Positions 10,748 to 22,700 of a DNA stretch of 64,000 nt are shown here, one piece after another; the first letter of the stretch is position 1, and the number at the start of each line of letters is the position of its first letter. Position numbers and translations under genes: made by a program. The stretch lies in assembly GCF_040807025.1 (NCBI RefSeq), contig NC_090952.1, positions 22,007,068-22,071,067 on the forward strand. Direction: 5' to 3'. Below the pieces are notes generated by a model. That model saw only the letters and a list, made by a program, of their open reading frames with translations, made no database searches and had not been told where the DNA came from. This stretch comes from Struthio camelus (lineage: Eukaryota; Chordata; Aves; Struthioniformes; Struthionidae).

Positions 10748-13700
10748 ATGGCGGGGCTGTCGGTGCGGGACCCCGCCGTGGACCGCTCCCTGCGCTCCGT
10801 CTTCGGTGAGAGGCCGCGGGCCGGGCGAGGCGCCCGCGGCGGCGCGGGCCGGGCGGTGCCGGCGGCTCCTGCGGGCCCGGCCCGCCCGGGGCGCTGCCGC
10901 CGGCCGCTGCGGCCCTGGCGCCTGCAGCGGGGCCCGAGCCTGCGGCTGCGCGCTGAGCGGGGGCTGTCCTCTCTCCCACAGTGGGGAACATCCCGTATGA
11001 GGCCACAGAGGAGCAGCTAAAGGACATTTTCTCCGAGGTTGGGCCTGTGGTCAGTTTTAGGTGAGATCTCCCCCGCGCTCATCCTTGTCCGGTTCCCCCG
11101 GGGCAGCGGGTACAAACGAGGTCCTGAGCCCCACACGCCACTTGAGTGTGTAAGGCAGTGCAGAGCGGGCCTTGCAAAAACGAGCTTCAGCCAGGCGGGA
11201 GCAGAGCAATGCTGTTGTGCTGCGCTTGAGTGTGGGTAGAAGGATGGTGTCACTAGCACTGTGACACCTCACTTTGATTTTCCTGGAGAGTTCATGACAG
11301 CTGTGTTCTGGGCACAGACACTGAGGTTCGCTCTGTGCAAAGCTCACCAGGTGGTGTAGGGCTTAACAGCCCAAGCACAACAGCATGAGTGTGGAGATAC
11401 TGCTGCTCTGGCCTACTCCAGGCTGGAGGTGGGCCACCTTCTTGTGGCACGGAGCTGGAGCTGATGAGTCCTCAAATCCTGAACAGGCTCCGTGTAGAGA
11501 GCTGGGAGCGTAGGGCGGGAGCACCCAAGTGGCTCTACAGGGATGTTTTTCTGGCTCAACACCAGGCTGCTTAGAGCTCTGAGCAGAGCAAGGGCTTTGG
11601 AGCAACTGGTGGCTCTCCTGGAAGAGCCCTGCGGTCCAAAGAGCAGCCCTCATGGAGTGAGAAAGATAGCTTGGCATCACCAGAAGCGCAGCGCTCAAGC
11701 TGACGACTTTTCTGGAAACCAGAGCTCTGGGAACAGCCATCGACCTGGATCTAGGAGGCCTTTTGGCTCTGGCTCAGGACCAGCTGTCCCACACCTTTAA
11801 CTGCGCCAGCTGCCTTGACTCTGTGTTCCCCAGCGCTCCTGTTTGGTGTATCCCAACAGCCCACTCCCAGGTGAGGAGGAGCTGAAGGCATTAAGCATTC
11901 TCCTCAGTGCTTGCACTGCCCTTAGTGGTGCTGGTGGTTCTCTCTTCCTCGCTGTCCAGGTTGGTATATGACAGGGAGACAGGAAAGCCGAAGGGCTATG
12001 GCTTCTGTGAGTATCAAGATCAGGAGACCGCTCTCAGCGCTATGCGGAACCTGAACGGACGAGAGTTCAGCGGCAGGGCCTTGCGCGTGGACAACGCGGC
12101 CAGTGAGAAGAACAAGGAGGAGCTGAAGAGTGAGTCTGAATTTTGTGGTGGAGAAAATTGATGTCATTTTGGGTCTGAGCAGTCATGTTAGGAAGCGTGC
12201 CATCTGTTCTGTGATGGTAGTGAGAAGGAGGCGTCCCGGAGCTGATCTGCTCTAGGTGACATAGCAAGTACAGGTTTGCAGAGGGAGGTATGGGCTAAGC
12301 TGTGTTTTTTCTCTCTCAGAGGATCTCCCTGCTCTCCCTGGCTACTCCGTCCCTTAGTGGTGACTGTGGCATTTCCCTTCTGATGAGCCTATCAAATACA
12401 GTCAGTTGATGTTGTCATCCAAGGCAAGGTCACAGCTTGTATCACAAACTCCGTTGCAGGCTTGGGCACAGGCGCTCCCATCATAGAGTCGCCCTATGGG
12501 GACCCTGTGAATCCTGAAGACGCCCCCGAGTCCATCAGCCGGGCAGTTGCCAGCCTGCCACCTGAGCAGATGTTTGAGCTGATGAAGCAGATGAAGGTGA
12601 GTGAAAGTGGAGGGCTGTGCTGCCTGCTCTGTGTGTGGGCTTGTCCCTTCCATCAGCAGCCTCTCGTACCCTCGCAGCCCGCAGAGGCCGCACTGCAGCT
12701 CTGATCTGTGCGTTTCTCCTCAGCTGTGTGTCCAGAACAGCCCCCAGGAAGCCAGGAACATGCTGCTACAGAACCCCCAGTTGGCTTACGCCCTGCTGCA
12801 GGCCCAGGTGGTAATGAGGATCGTCGATCCGGAGATTGCACTGGTTTGTCCCCTGCTGCCTTCTCTGGGATTGTGGGATATCAATGGGAGCCTGTTGCGG
12901 AAGCGGGGAGTGGAAGAGAACTTCTTTCTCCCTCTTCTGCTTCTAGAAAATCCTGCATCGCCAGACCAGTGTTCCTCCTCTGATCCCAGGTAACCAGCAG
13001 CCAGTGCCAGGACCAGGGCCTGGGCCAGGACCAGGGCCAGGGCCAGGTCCAAACGCCCAGCTGAACCCACAGAATACCCCATCGTCGCAGCCACAGCCCA
13101 TAGTAAGAGCCTGTAAGACAGACTTGCCGTGCCTTGGGTGCACGTGGGAGAGATGGGCGTTATCCCCAGCTTTCCCAGGTTGGGATGTGTGTGCCTGGGT
13201 GACAGAGCTTTGCTGAGGTCTGGTTTCTCTCCTGGGTAGGGTGGCATGCACGTAAACGGTGCTCCTCCTCTGATGCAGCCGCCTATGCAGGGAGGAGTGC
13301 CAGCCCCAGGACAGATGGCAGCCGCTGTGCAGGGCCCGGGCCCTGGCCCTGGCCCCATGGCCCCGGGAGGTGAGTGCCTGGTTTTTCCTGAATGGTGCCC
13401 AGGCTGCCATAGGCACACAGGTCCTGCAGGCAGCCTGCCTGTACCTTTCCCCTGACTGGGGTGTTTGGCCCTGTGCAGGTGCCCCTGCTGGAGCAGTATG
13501 TGCTCCCGTACTGTGGGCTGTGGTTGTGGCTGCTGCCAGCAGTGGTTCAGAAAGATAGCTTTGCTCTGTGGGGAACTGACACCGACAAAATAAATCTCTG
13601 GGTGCTACCCCAGGAATTGGGAGTGGGGCAGGTATTCTGAGCCAGAGGAACGGGTAAGTTCTGTAGGGATAGTCAGGAAGGGGTCTGATCTTTCTCCGTT

Positions 13701-16700
13701 CCCTCTCAGGTGGGCTGCAGCCGCAGGTTGGGATGCCAGGAGGAGGGCCTGTGCCCTTGGAACGCGGACAAGGTAAAGCGCATGTTTGTTAATGCTGTGT
13801 CTCATGCAAGCCTCGCTCCAGCTGGGGCCAAGGCCGTGGGTACTGAGCAGTGCTGCATCGGGAGAGCCCCTGCCAGCTACCTGCAGCCTCGCTAGCCCCG
13901 GGTCTGGAGATGGAGCAGATCCCACAGCGCTGGGCTGCACCCGAGTTCGTTCGCTTAGGCGCAAGGCTGTGGTGACAGCTCTCCTGCTTCCAGGGCTCCA
14001 TCACACGCACCAGTTTGCCCCAAGCTTGCTCTGCATCATGTTATGCAGGCATGCCCTGGAATTCAGGAGAGCCGCTGGTCCCGCAAAGCCCCACTGAGCG
14101 GGATGTGCCTGTGTTTTCCATCTGTCTGTGAGCCTGTGTCTGTCCCTGTGCTTGTGTGGGCAGGGAGAGCTTGCTCTTCTCCAGTCCCTGTCCTGCTCCT
14201 TTGCTGTCTGGGCGCTGGGAAGCAGCTGCGTGGCCGCGGTGTCTGCCCGTGTCTCCCTGTGCTCTCTGTGCCGTGCCCAGCAGAGGGAGCTGGGCCTTTG
14301 CTTTTGCTTGCGATAGTGAGTGCGAGGCTTGGCAGGGAATTTCCCAGTGAGTGATTGCTCGGCCCTCCCTCTGCAGACGTGGTCTGTACAGCCCAGCCCT
14401 GGAGCCAGATTCCTTGCCATTCAACATATTGCGTGGCTGCCCCGTTAAGGCAGGTGCTGAGTTCAGCACAACCAAGGCATTCCTGTTCTTCCAGTAGTAA
14501 GGCATGCAGGGAGCTAATATCTCTGTTGCCTTGACTTGTGTCTTAGGCCCTGTGTCAGGAACATGGCAAACCTGTTTTGAGATCCTCCAACCTTACATAT
14601 CTTAAGGGCAGCTGACTCATTTTCTTTGGGAGGACGTTGTCTCCCTGAGAGCAGTCCTGCAGTTCTTGGCAGTGTTGCTGGTACTCACCAGATACTGGAG
14701 AGCAGACAGAAAACTGGAGCTGGGGAGTGTCGGTGGAAGCTGTGGGCAGGGGCAGAAGCTGACTTGACTCACCGCGTTGCGGTGCGCGGTGTTGTCCCGC
14801 AACACGCCCGTTCTTTTGGTGGGTCATCCTGCACGGGGTTCGGTCTCCTGGCCTGCACATGCGCACAGTGAGCAAGGCCAGGGCCTTGCCTAGCTGCGCA
14901 GGCCTTGCCAAGGTGGTTGTCTTGCTCATGGTGTCAGAGCTGGCGTTAGCGGAAGAGGCTGGTAAAGCCAGGCCTGCAGCAGGCAGTGTCTTTTTGAATA
15001 GGTGTTCTGGGGGACCCCAGGGAGCAGAGCTGATTGTACAGGGCCCAGTGGGCCTGGGCAGCGCTGTTCCCAAGACTGAGTGTGTGTGTGTGCATACACT
15101 ATTTACGTGTCTGCTCTTCTCCCTCTTTTCCTGCTGCTTGCCCAGGGAACCTGCAGCTCTCGCCCGTGGGACCTGCCAGGCCTGCGTCTATCGAACGCGT
15201 TCAAGGTATCCCTGCACCTGCCAGCTCCCTTTCCTCGTGGAGCTCGTTGTGGAGTGCACACAGAGAGCAGCTTTTACCCCACTGCACGCAGGGCCAGGGA
15301 CTGGCACATCACTCTGCGTAGCCTGGCAGGGTTAGGAGGAGGCAGGATTTCCTCTGGGAGCAAGAGAACAGACTAGTGCTGCGCACAGAGAGTTACCAGT
15401 GGAGAAGGAGAGGCTTCCCAGAGAGGCTCTTTGCCTAGGGTCCAACCTCCTTTGAGACCTCACTAACAGGAGCCTTCCAGGTCTTGCTTCTGCTCCTGGC
15501 CCCGCATCGGCAAGGTGTTGTGGCTCATGCTCTTAAGGGTTGGCATAGGGGTACCCAAACTCCGTTTGGCCGCCTGTTGTTGTAAGGAACCTGAGGTAGA
15601 ATCAGAGAGGGAAGGAAAGGGCTGAAGTTAGCACACAGGGAAGGGGCTTTGATGCGCTCTCGCCTTGTCCAAGGGGCTGCTCCCCGGCAGTCGTCACGGC
15701 CCACCTGCCCGCGTGCCGGGGAGCAGTGAGGCCGTCCCACACTCCAGCTCCCTGAGGGCGCTGGGGGGCAGTCTCAGCACAGCGCTGGTCATGCTGATCC
15801 TCACAAGCTCTTGTGTGTCTCCCTGGCAGTGCCCATGCCAGACCCGAGGGCCCCTATGCAGCGTGGACCTCTACCTGCTAGTGGCCCGCCACCCCGAGGC
15901 CTTTTGGGAGATGCCCCGAATGACCCTCGTGGAGGGACCCTGCTTTCAGTCACTGGAGAAGTGGAGCCCAGGTGAGGGGAGAGGGAAGGAGAGGAGCCCT
16001 TGGCACTGCCCTTGCCCAAGGGTGGCTTCTCCCTGAGGGCAGGGATGTCACAAGCCTTCTGGGAGTCACTGTTGCCAGGTTGGAGGCCCGTGTGCTGCCA
16101 ACCTCAGGGACTGGCCTATTTTCCTGGGAATTAGGCATCTTCAGGGCGATAACTGCGGCCCTGTGACATGGGACTGATAGCACCTGTCCCTGTGCCAGCC
16201 TCGCCCTCCTTCCCCATGGCCAGCTTTGGGGGCGATTCCAGCACTCTGCCCAGGCCATGCCAAGCCAGCGTCTGACTCACACTCTCTCGCTTTTTCTCCT
16301 CCTGCTTTGCTCTCCTCGTCTCTCTGCGTCAGAGGTTACCTTGGGCCGCCCCACCAAGGAGCCCCTATGCACCATATGCCTGGCCATGACAGCCGTGGCC
16401 CCCCCCATGAGATGAGGGGGGGACCCATGGGAGAACCCCGACCACTGATGGGAGAGCCGCGGGGGCCCTTGATGGATGCTCGAGGTGAGAGCGGGGGCAT
16501 GAAATAATGGGTGGCTTAAAGCAGAAAGACGAAAAGTCTAAGAGTGGAGCCCGCTGCCCCGACGCAAGACATTGGAAAGGTGTTTGGGCAGTGAAATGAC
16601 TCCAGGGCAAGGAGGGACAGTCCGACAAGGCAAAGGAGTTCCTCTAGGCATGTCCCCTTTGCCCCCAGCCCTGCACCTTCCTGGCGTTTGCTAGCCCCCC

Positions 16701-17719
16701 AGGCAAAGGAGGCAGCGGGCTCACTCCTCCTCTTCCTGCAGCACAGCTCCCTTCCACAGCTTGCCTTGTCTTTCCTCCGCAGTCGGAAGAGATCCGCGAG
16801 GGCTGGAGCCACGAGGGCTAGAGCCACGGGTGATGGAGCCACGAGGCCTGGAGCCAAGGGGCATGGAGCCACGGGTCCTGGAGCCACGAGTGCTGGAAGC
16901 GAGGGCCATGGAGGCTAGGGTCATGGAGCCCCGGGGCCTGGAGCCTCGAGGGCCTGGTCCCAATCCACGCGGCCCAATGCCTGGTGGGATACAGGGTCCT
17001 GGACCACTTAACATGGGAGCCAGTGGTCCCCAGGGGCCCCGCCAGGTATGCACAACACCTCCACCTGCCTGATGTGGTGCTGATGGTCTTGTGGATTCGG
17101 GCTGGGTGGAGGCGTATTTGTACGGCCAAGTCCAGAGACCCCCTTATACCCTCTTTTGTGCCCACAGGTTCCTAACATGGCAGGGGCAGGCATGCAAGGA
17201 GGAGGCATGCCTGGGGCAGGGGTCCAAGGAGCTGGTCAGCCTGGGGGCTTTAGCCCTGGGCAGAGCCAGGTCACCCCGCAGGATCACGAGAAGGTGAGTG
17301 GACAGAAGAGAAAGGTTGAGACGTGAGGGGAGGGGAGAGGAGGGGAGGTTCCTTACACTCCTTGCTGTGGCAGAGGACAGCCCGCCTTCAGGGAGTTTGT
17401 GCTGGTGCCCCTCAGCCTCAGGAGGTGCAGTTCCTACTGTGTTTGGAGCAGGTGGTTATTTCAGCCTGGTCTGCCCAGAGCTTGGGCAGCACCCGGGTCC
17501 TGCTGCACAGGAGGATTGATCCCACCAGCACTCCCCTTGCTGGCTCTGGTAACCTGGGGTTGCTCTGGCAGACAGCGTCTCTGATTCTCCCCACAGGCAG
17601 CCCTGATAATGCAGGTTCTGCAGCTGACAGCAGACCAGATCGCCATGCTGCCCCCGGAGCAACGGCAAAGTATCCTTATTCTAAAGGAGCAAATCCAGAA
17701 ATCCACAGGGGCGCCGTGA
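10748..17719 (+). CDS. CSTF2: CSTF2 (CstF-64), cleavage stimulation factor subunit 2
   Basis: This nuclear RNA-binding protein recognises the GU-rich element downstream of poly(A) sites as part of the CstF complex. Coding exons: 10748-10805, 10982-11060, 11960-12129, 12460-12596, 12724-12843, 12947-13102, 13240-13369, 13710-13772, 15830-15971, 16333-16484, 16783-17045, 17168-17293 and 17597-17719. All phases agree, giving 572 residues against 577 in human. The start [15 protein letters not shown] leads into an RRM (RNP2 VFVGNI at 18-23, RNP1 KGYGFCEY at 57-64). The hinge that binds CstF-77 and symplekin follows ([16 protein letters not shown]), then Pro/Gly-rich sequence with a GP dipeptide run, then about ten five-residue repeats ([15 protein letters not shown]) at roughly 408-458. 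The conserved C-terminal helix bundle ([15 protein letters not shown], ending STGAP) binds Pcf11. A 20-residue cassette exon lies between coding exons 8 and 9. Confidence 0.97.
15146..15205 (+). CDS. CSTF2: CSTF2 alternative in-frame cassette exon (20 residues)
   Basis: Sixty bases flanked by a good acceptor (TGCCCAG) and donor (CAAG|GTATCC) sit in the large intron between coding exons 8 and 9. The splice phase matches both neighbours, so inclusion adds 20 residues without changing the frame, giving 592 residues. The encoded stretch begins [13 protein letters not shown] and ends SIERVQ, partly echoing the preceding ERGQ junction. From memory, human CSTF2 has an annotated isoform 20 residues longer than the main one, which fits this exon. 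It is likely conserved alternative splicing. Confidence 0.75.
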
Positions 17720-17869
17720 TAGGTAATGACAGTGGGGACGGGGCAGCCCTTAATGCCGCTTCACCCTGTGCGTGTTACTCTTCAGTGAATCGGAGGGAGG
17801 GTCTGTATGGGGCTGCCCTGCCTTTCCTCTCAGTGCAAGCGCTCACTCTGCCACCCTTGGTTCTTGCAG

Positions 17870-18070
17870 GCTTGGCAGGCATGTGGCAAAGACGCCGTCC
17901 ACCTGGACAGAGGCGACGTTCTGTGGCAGCTGCTTGGCATCGCTGTCGGAGTTGATGCTGCGTTTAGGGAGAGGTTTCTCCTCCTCACCCAGTGTTTTGC
18001 TCTCTCATTCACCCCTTTTCCTCTGTATATTTTATGATGTTTCAAATAAAGTGGGAGGAGGGTTTGAGTA
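17870..18070 (+). other. CSTF2 terminal untranslated exon
   Basis: Just after the CSTF2 stop there is a donor (GATAG|GTAATG, exon end 17722), and at 17869 a strong acceptor (TTCTTGCAG). This suggests that the 3' untranslated region is split by a short intron. The stop lies only a few bases before the junction, so nonsense-mediated decay is not expected. The exon ends after the AATAAA at 18045. Confidence 0.55.
18045..18050 (+). promoter_or_regulatory. CSTF2 polyadenylation signal
   Basis: AATAAA, followed by a G-rich stretch and then GTTGTGTG-type GU-rich sequence 30-50 bases downstream. This is the type of element that the CSTF2 protein itself binds. Confidence 0.8.
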
Positions 18071-18074
18071 AAGC

Positions 18075-19225
18075 CCTGTCTCTTGCGTTGTGTGACCCCA
18101 CTGTGAAGGCAAAATCGGGACTATTGGGTGCTGGGAACAGCCTGGCCTGGCTCCAGACTAGTCTGAACCACTCAGGTTTCTCTGATTTCCCCAGTATCAA
18201 GCCAAGAATTACTCACGTGTCTTACAGACCGTGCTGTTTGTTATGAATGTGATAAAAGAGCACCCTGGGGGTGGTGGGCTCTACAGGGGTGGTGTGTAGT
18301 GGGAGGTACTCACACAACAGCCTGCAGGGACTTGAAATTGTCACCTCAGGAGACTGATGGGGGACCAGCCCAGAGTATCCAGTGCTGGGGTGAAGAGCCT
18401 GTCTGGCCTGTAATGCCCATGCAGGGTGGTCACACATCTGCCTTCCCAGGGACCATACTGCGCAGCTGCTCACATATCTTGCGACAGGGATGCTGTGTTT
18501 CAGCATTTCCCTACTGGAAGGTGGCTCTTGTCACTGAACTAGGTGAGCAGACTGCTCAGAGAGGGTGTCCAGCTGGAGATGGCAGCACTGAGGCAGCCCG
18601 CAGGAGGCATCGAGGGGTGTAAGTGAAAGTATCTCTTCAGGAGTAGCCATGTCCTGAGCACCAACCTGTGCTTTATAAAATGCCTATTTGCCTCACTTGT
18701 CTTCCCTGGGACATGCTGGAGCAGTGCCCCCACCTAGTGAGGCCACGGAGTTGAGGGCTGTAGGACAGAGCCATGAGGTCTCTGGTGAGTACCTTGCTGC
18801 AGCCTGGCCTGGCTGGCCTTGCCCTTGCCTGGGGCAGGATGGGGAGCTCATCTTTCTGTCCCTGTCGACTGGGGTGGGAAGGGCTCGGTATCAGATTGCT
18901 GTATCGCTTACAGCACCTGCCTGCTCTGGGAGCATGTTTTTCCCCCTCTTCCCTGAATATGCTGGAGCACAATTTGTTGCCTTTGCATGAGCCACGTTTA
19001 AAGTCGTTCCTCATTGCTCTGTGCCCTGGTTCGTGCCTGGCAGGCTGTGCAGGCTTGGCTCACTGTGATGACAGTGAGTTCCTGTGCGGGGAGGGGGCTG
19101 GCAGGCAGCCAGCCACAAGTTACACTTCTCTGCCAAGGGTTGGTTTATGGCAAACTTAGCCTGGCTGTTGCGGCCCCATAAAGGGGGCAAACAATAGCCT
19201 TCCTTTGTACCTTCACAGACTCGGT
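18075..19225. other. Convergent intergenic spacer between CSTF2 and NOX1
   Basis: The 3' ends of CSTF2 (plus) and NOX1 (minus) face each other here. No coding exon, RNA gene or mobile element was recognised. Confidence 0.6.
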
Positions 19226-19239
19226 GACCACATTTGGCT

Positions 19240-19245
19240 TTTATT
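19240..19245 (-). promoter_or_regulatory. NOX1 polyadenylation signal
   Basis: TTTATT on the plus strand, AATAAA on the minus strand, about 480 bases beyond the NOX1 stop codon. Confidence 0.7.
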
Positions 19246-19724
19246 GCAAAGGGCAGCAAGTTTAATTTACCCTTTTACAGAAAGAACTGTTTAAACACAA
19301 ACAGGAGCATGTTTGTCCCCTGGTGACTGCTCAGCATGTCCAGCTCCCGTCCCATCCCACTGTCCCTCGGTTCTGCCCAGCCTGTGGGCGCTCTAGCTGG
19401 TTATAGCTGATCCAGGCCTTCACACCGCTCCTGTAACGCAGCATCACGACGCTTGCCCCAGTTCTCTTCAGAGAGGGCTGTGCTGAGATCTGGGCCTCTT
19501 CCACTCACGAGGACTCTCTCTGTACACTGGGTCAAGAAGGCAGCAGTCTTTGAACGTAGGGTTTCTCATGGAGAAGTAGTGCCTTGCTACGTCTTGCCTA
19601 GGTTTGATGCAAGTGCTCTTCCATTGGTGCTTAGCCCTGGCCAGGCTGACTCAGTCCGAAAGGGGATGGATGCAAAGACCAGCTGGTTGTCCTCTGCAAG
19701 CCATAGTTACAGCATGGATCCAGC

Positions 19725-22700
19725 TTAGAAGTTTTCCTTGTTGAAGTAGAATTGGACCTTCCTGGGGTCCAGGCTGGAGTGCTGGTGACAAGACTTCTGC
19801 AAGCTCTTTGCCAAGGCCTCTGGCCCACACAGGAACACACCGACTACCGACCTGTGAACAGTGAGGGGCTATTAGCTCTAGGGAGGAGGAGGAGGAGGCG
19901 TGCTCCCCTGCTGTGGGGCTCCTCCCAGCAGAGGAGCACGGGAGGAGCACCACAGAGGGGTGCATTTGCTGAGGGGTTTGTCTACTGCTCAGGGAAAAAG
20001 TGAGTGAAACCCCACAATCTGAAGGGAAGGTGCACATCCCCTGCCAGAAGTCTCTGCTTGCCCACCCCTGTAACGATGGTTGGAAGACAGGGCCAGGGAG
20101 ATGTACAGCTTTGGGAAGGAAGGGGGATGTTGCAGCTCTGGCACCCTGCCCCTCCGCGTCCCGGCTTTCACCTTGGGTGGGCAGTGGCCACCGCTGCAAA
20201 CTCGGTGTTCCACATGGGCCGCCCAAAAATGGTTTTGTGCCTCAGGCCGGTCACCGTGTCTGTAGCAATGTCAAAGTTGAGCGCTGCATTGTTGGCCTGG
20301 AGAGGACGGGGAGAGTAAGGACCCTGCTCACCACCAGCAAGCCCACCCTAATAAAGTCCCTCATCCTTAGGGAGTTTCCGTTGATGCTGCCCACCGACGG
20401 CCTGAGAGAGAGAAAGCCCAGTCCCAGACTTAATATCTCTGCGAGCTGTTAATGTGTTCTTCCCGTGTCTCCTCCCTTGCTCTCGCGCCCACCCGTGGCT
20501 GACTCACGATGCTAGTGTCCCAGCCGGTGAGGAAGAGCCGGTAGGTGAGAAAGTCTGCCTTGCCAGACTCGGCCATCTTCTGTTCCAGCGAGGCAAGCAG
20601 GTCGTTGAACCAAGCAAAGGCCCCCGTGTCCCGGCAGAGCCAATAGAAGTAGATCTGGGATACAATTGCACGGAGGAAAAAGGCATTACTCCAGGCAGAG
20701 CAGAACAGGGGTGGTGGAAGGATGCGATGCCCAGGATCAGGAAGCTGAGCGCCTCCAAGCATGGAGAAATCCATGGCCTGGGGGCAGCGGCTGCTGCACC
20801 TGCTGCAGCGCTGGGGTGGCCATAGGGCCAGCTGGTCTCATGGGGTACCCGTTACCTTCTTGGTCTTGAGGGCCTGGTCAGCCTGCTGGAACTTGTACCA
20901 GATGGACTTCAGGATGGAGGCGAAGGGGGTGACCCCGATGCCCGCTCCCACCAGCATGGCCACCTCATACTGGAACACATCTTCGCTGGCAGTGCCGAAA
21001 GGGCCATCCACTTCGATCCTGGCCAAAACACGGTCTGGGTAAAAGGTACAGCTTCCCTGAATCCTCAGGATGGTCCTTTTGGGGGCTCCCCAGCCTACCT
21101 GGGCATCTCCGGATTCTGCTGTTGGAAGATGTTAATGACGCTCTCCGTCCAGTCCCCAGCCACCCGGATGTGAATGGAGAAGAAGTCCTCTTCAGGTGCC
21201 GAGGTGAGGGTGAAGGGGTGCCACTCCAGGAGGGAGACAGCGGGGCAGTTGACGAAGATGTACTGCCCCACCTCCATGTGGAAGCCCTTCTTCTGCATCT
21301 GCAGCTCCAGCACTCTGGAGGGGTGCATGACCACCTGGGAGGGCAAGACCTGGGTCTCAGCACTTGACCTGGCTCCATCCCTGCCAGAGAGAGGAGCTTT
21401 TGCAGCAGCCCCCACCTGCCTCCCTGCAGCCACCCAGCAGAGAGCTGCAGAGGCGTCTTCTCTCTTCCACTGCTGGTTGCCGCAAGGGACGGAGCTGGCT
21501 GAAGGCACAGGCTCCAGTATCACCTACCTTGGTAACAACCACCTTCTGCTGTGAGCGCCAGACCCGAAGGATCCGCTCAAAGATGTAGAGGAGGACCGGG
21601 GCCAGAACCCACTTCCAGGACTGCAGAGACAGAGGAGAGCAAGGGGCTAGAGATGCTGGGAAGGGAGGTGCCAAGGCTGGAGCATCCCGAGCCAAGCGCT
21701 TCCACTGCGCGGAGCGTGCCAGGGAAAGGTTTCTCCTCCCTCCAGCCCCCCGCGCTGCACGGCCACAGGGTCCACGTGCGCCCCCAGGCACGACCTGCTG
21801 CTGGCCCTACCTCTGCAGGAATGCTCCCGAACTCGGGCTCTTTGCAGCAGTGGTGTCTGCAGTCCTTGTCCGTGAGGTACTGGGCGCAGCGCCGGGGGTG
21901 TGCCTCCTCCATGCTCTCCACCGTCTGCCCGCGCACCAGGCCGCTGCGGAGAGGCGGGGGTGAGCGGCGGGCGTCCAGGCGGGATAGGGCTGGCGAGGGG
22001 CTGGGCTAAGGGAGGCTGCAAACCTCCGCTAATGGAGATCCCGCTGCCCCTCGGGAGCCCGTTCAGGGCTGCGCCGCCCTCCCGGGGAAGACGCGGCCAC
22101 CCCGAGCCTCCAAAACTGGTGTTCAGGGCGCTGGCCGTGCTGTTCTGCCTGCGCTGAGACAGGCTGGCGCAGCGGCTTTGTGCCTGTCCTCGGGGCAGGG
22201 GAGCCGCCGCGAGCGGCCCCGCCGGCTCCCGCGGGCCCCCGGGGGTGGCTGCTGGAGGAGCCTTACGCGATGCCGTGGATGACGAGGCCGGCGAAGTAGA
22301 TGATGAAGAGGTGGTGCGTGTACCAGAAGACCTCAAAGTAGTTCCTGCGGATGAACTCGGTGGAGGACGTGACCATGAGGATGAGCGCCAGCGTGATGAT
22401 GACCCCCGTCAGCCCCGGGATGGTGGTGAAGGCCACGTACTCGGGGGTCTGCAGGGAGGGAGAGGCAGGGGGTGAGGCAGGGGCGCGGGATGCGCGGCGC
22501 GGGGGCTGGCGGCCCCAGGCCGGTGCTCACCGTGCTGTTGGAGTGGATGGGGTTCAGCCACTTGCTGCCCTGCAGGTGCAGCTTGGAGACGACGGCGGCG
22601 AGGCTGCCATCGGTGGCTTGCTGGCTCTGGTTGTAGCGCTCCAGGTTGAAGAGGTGGGCGATGGTGTGCACGGCTGGGGGAAGGACAGAGACCGTCACCA

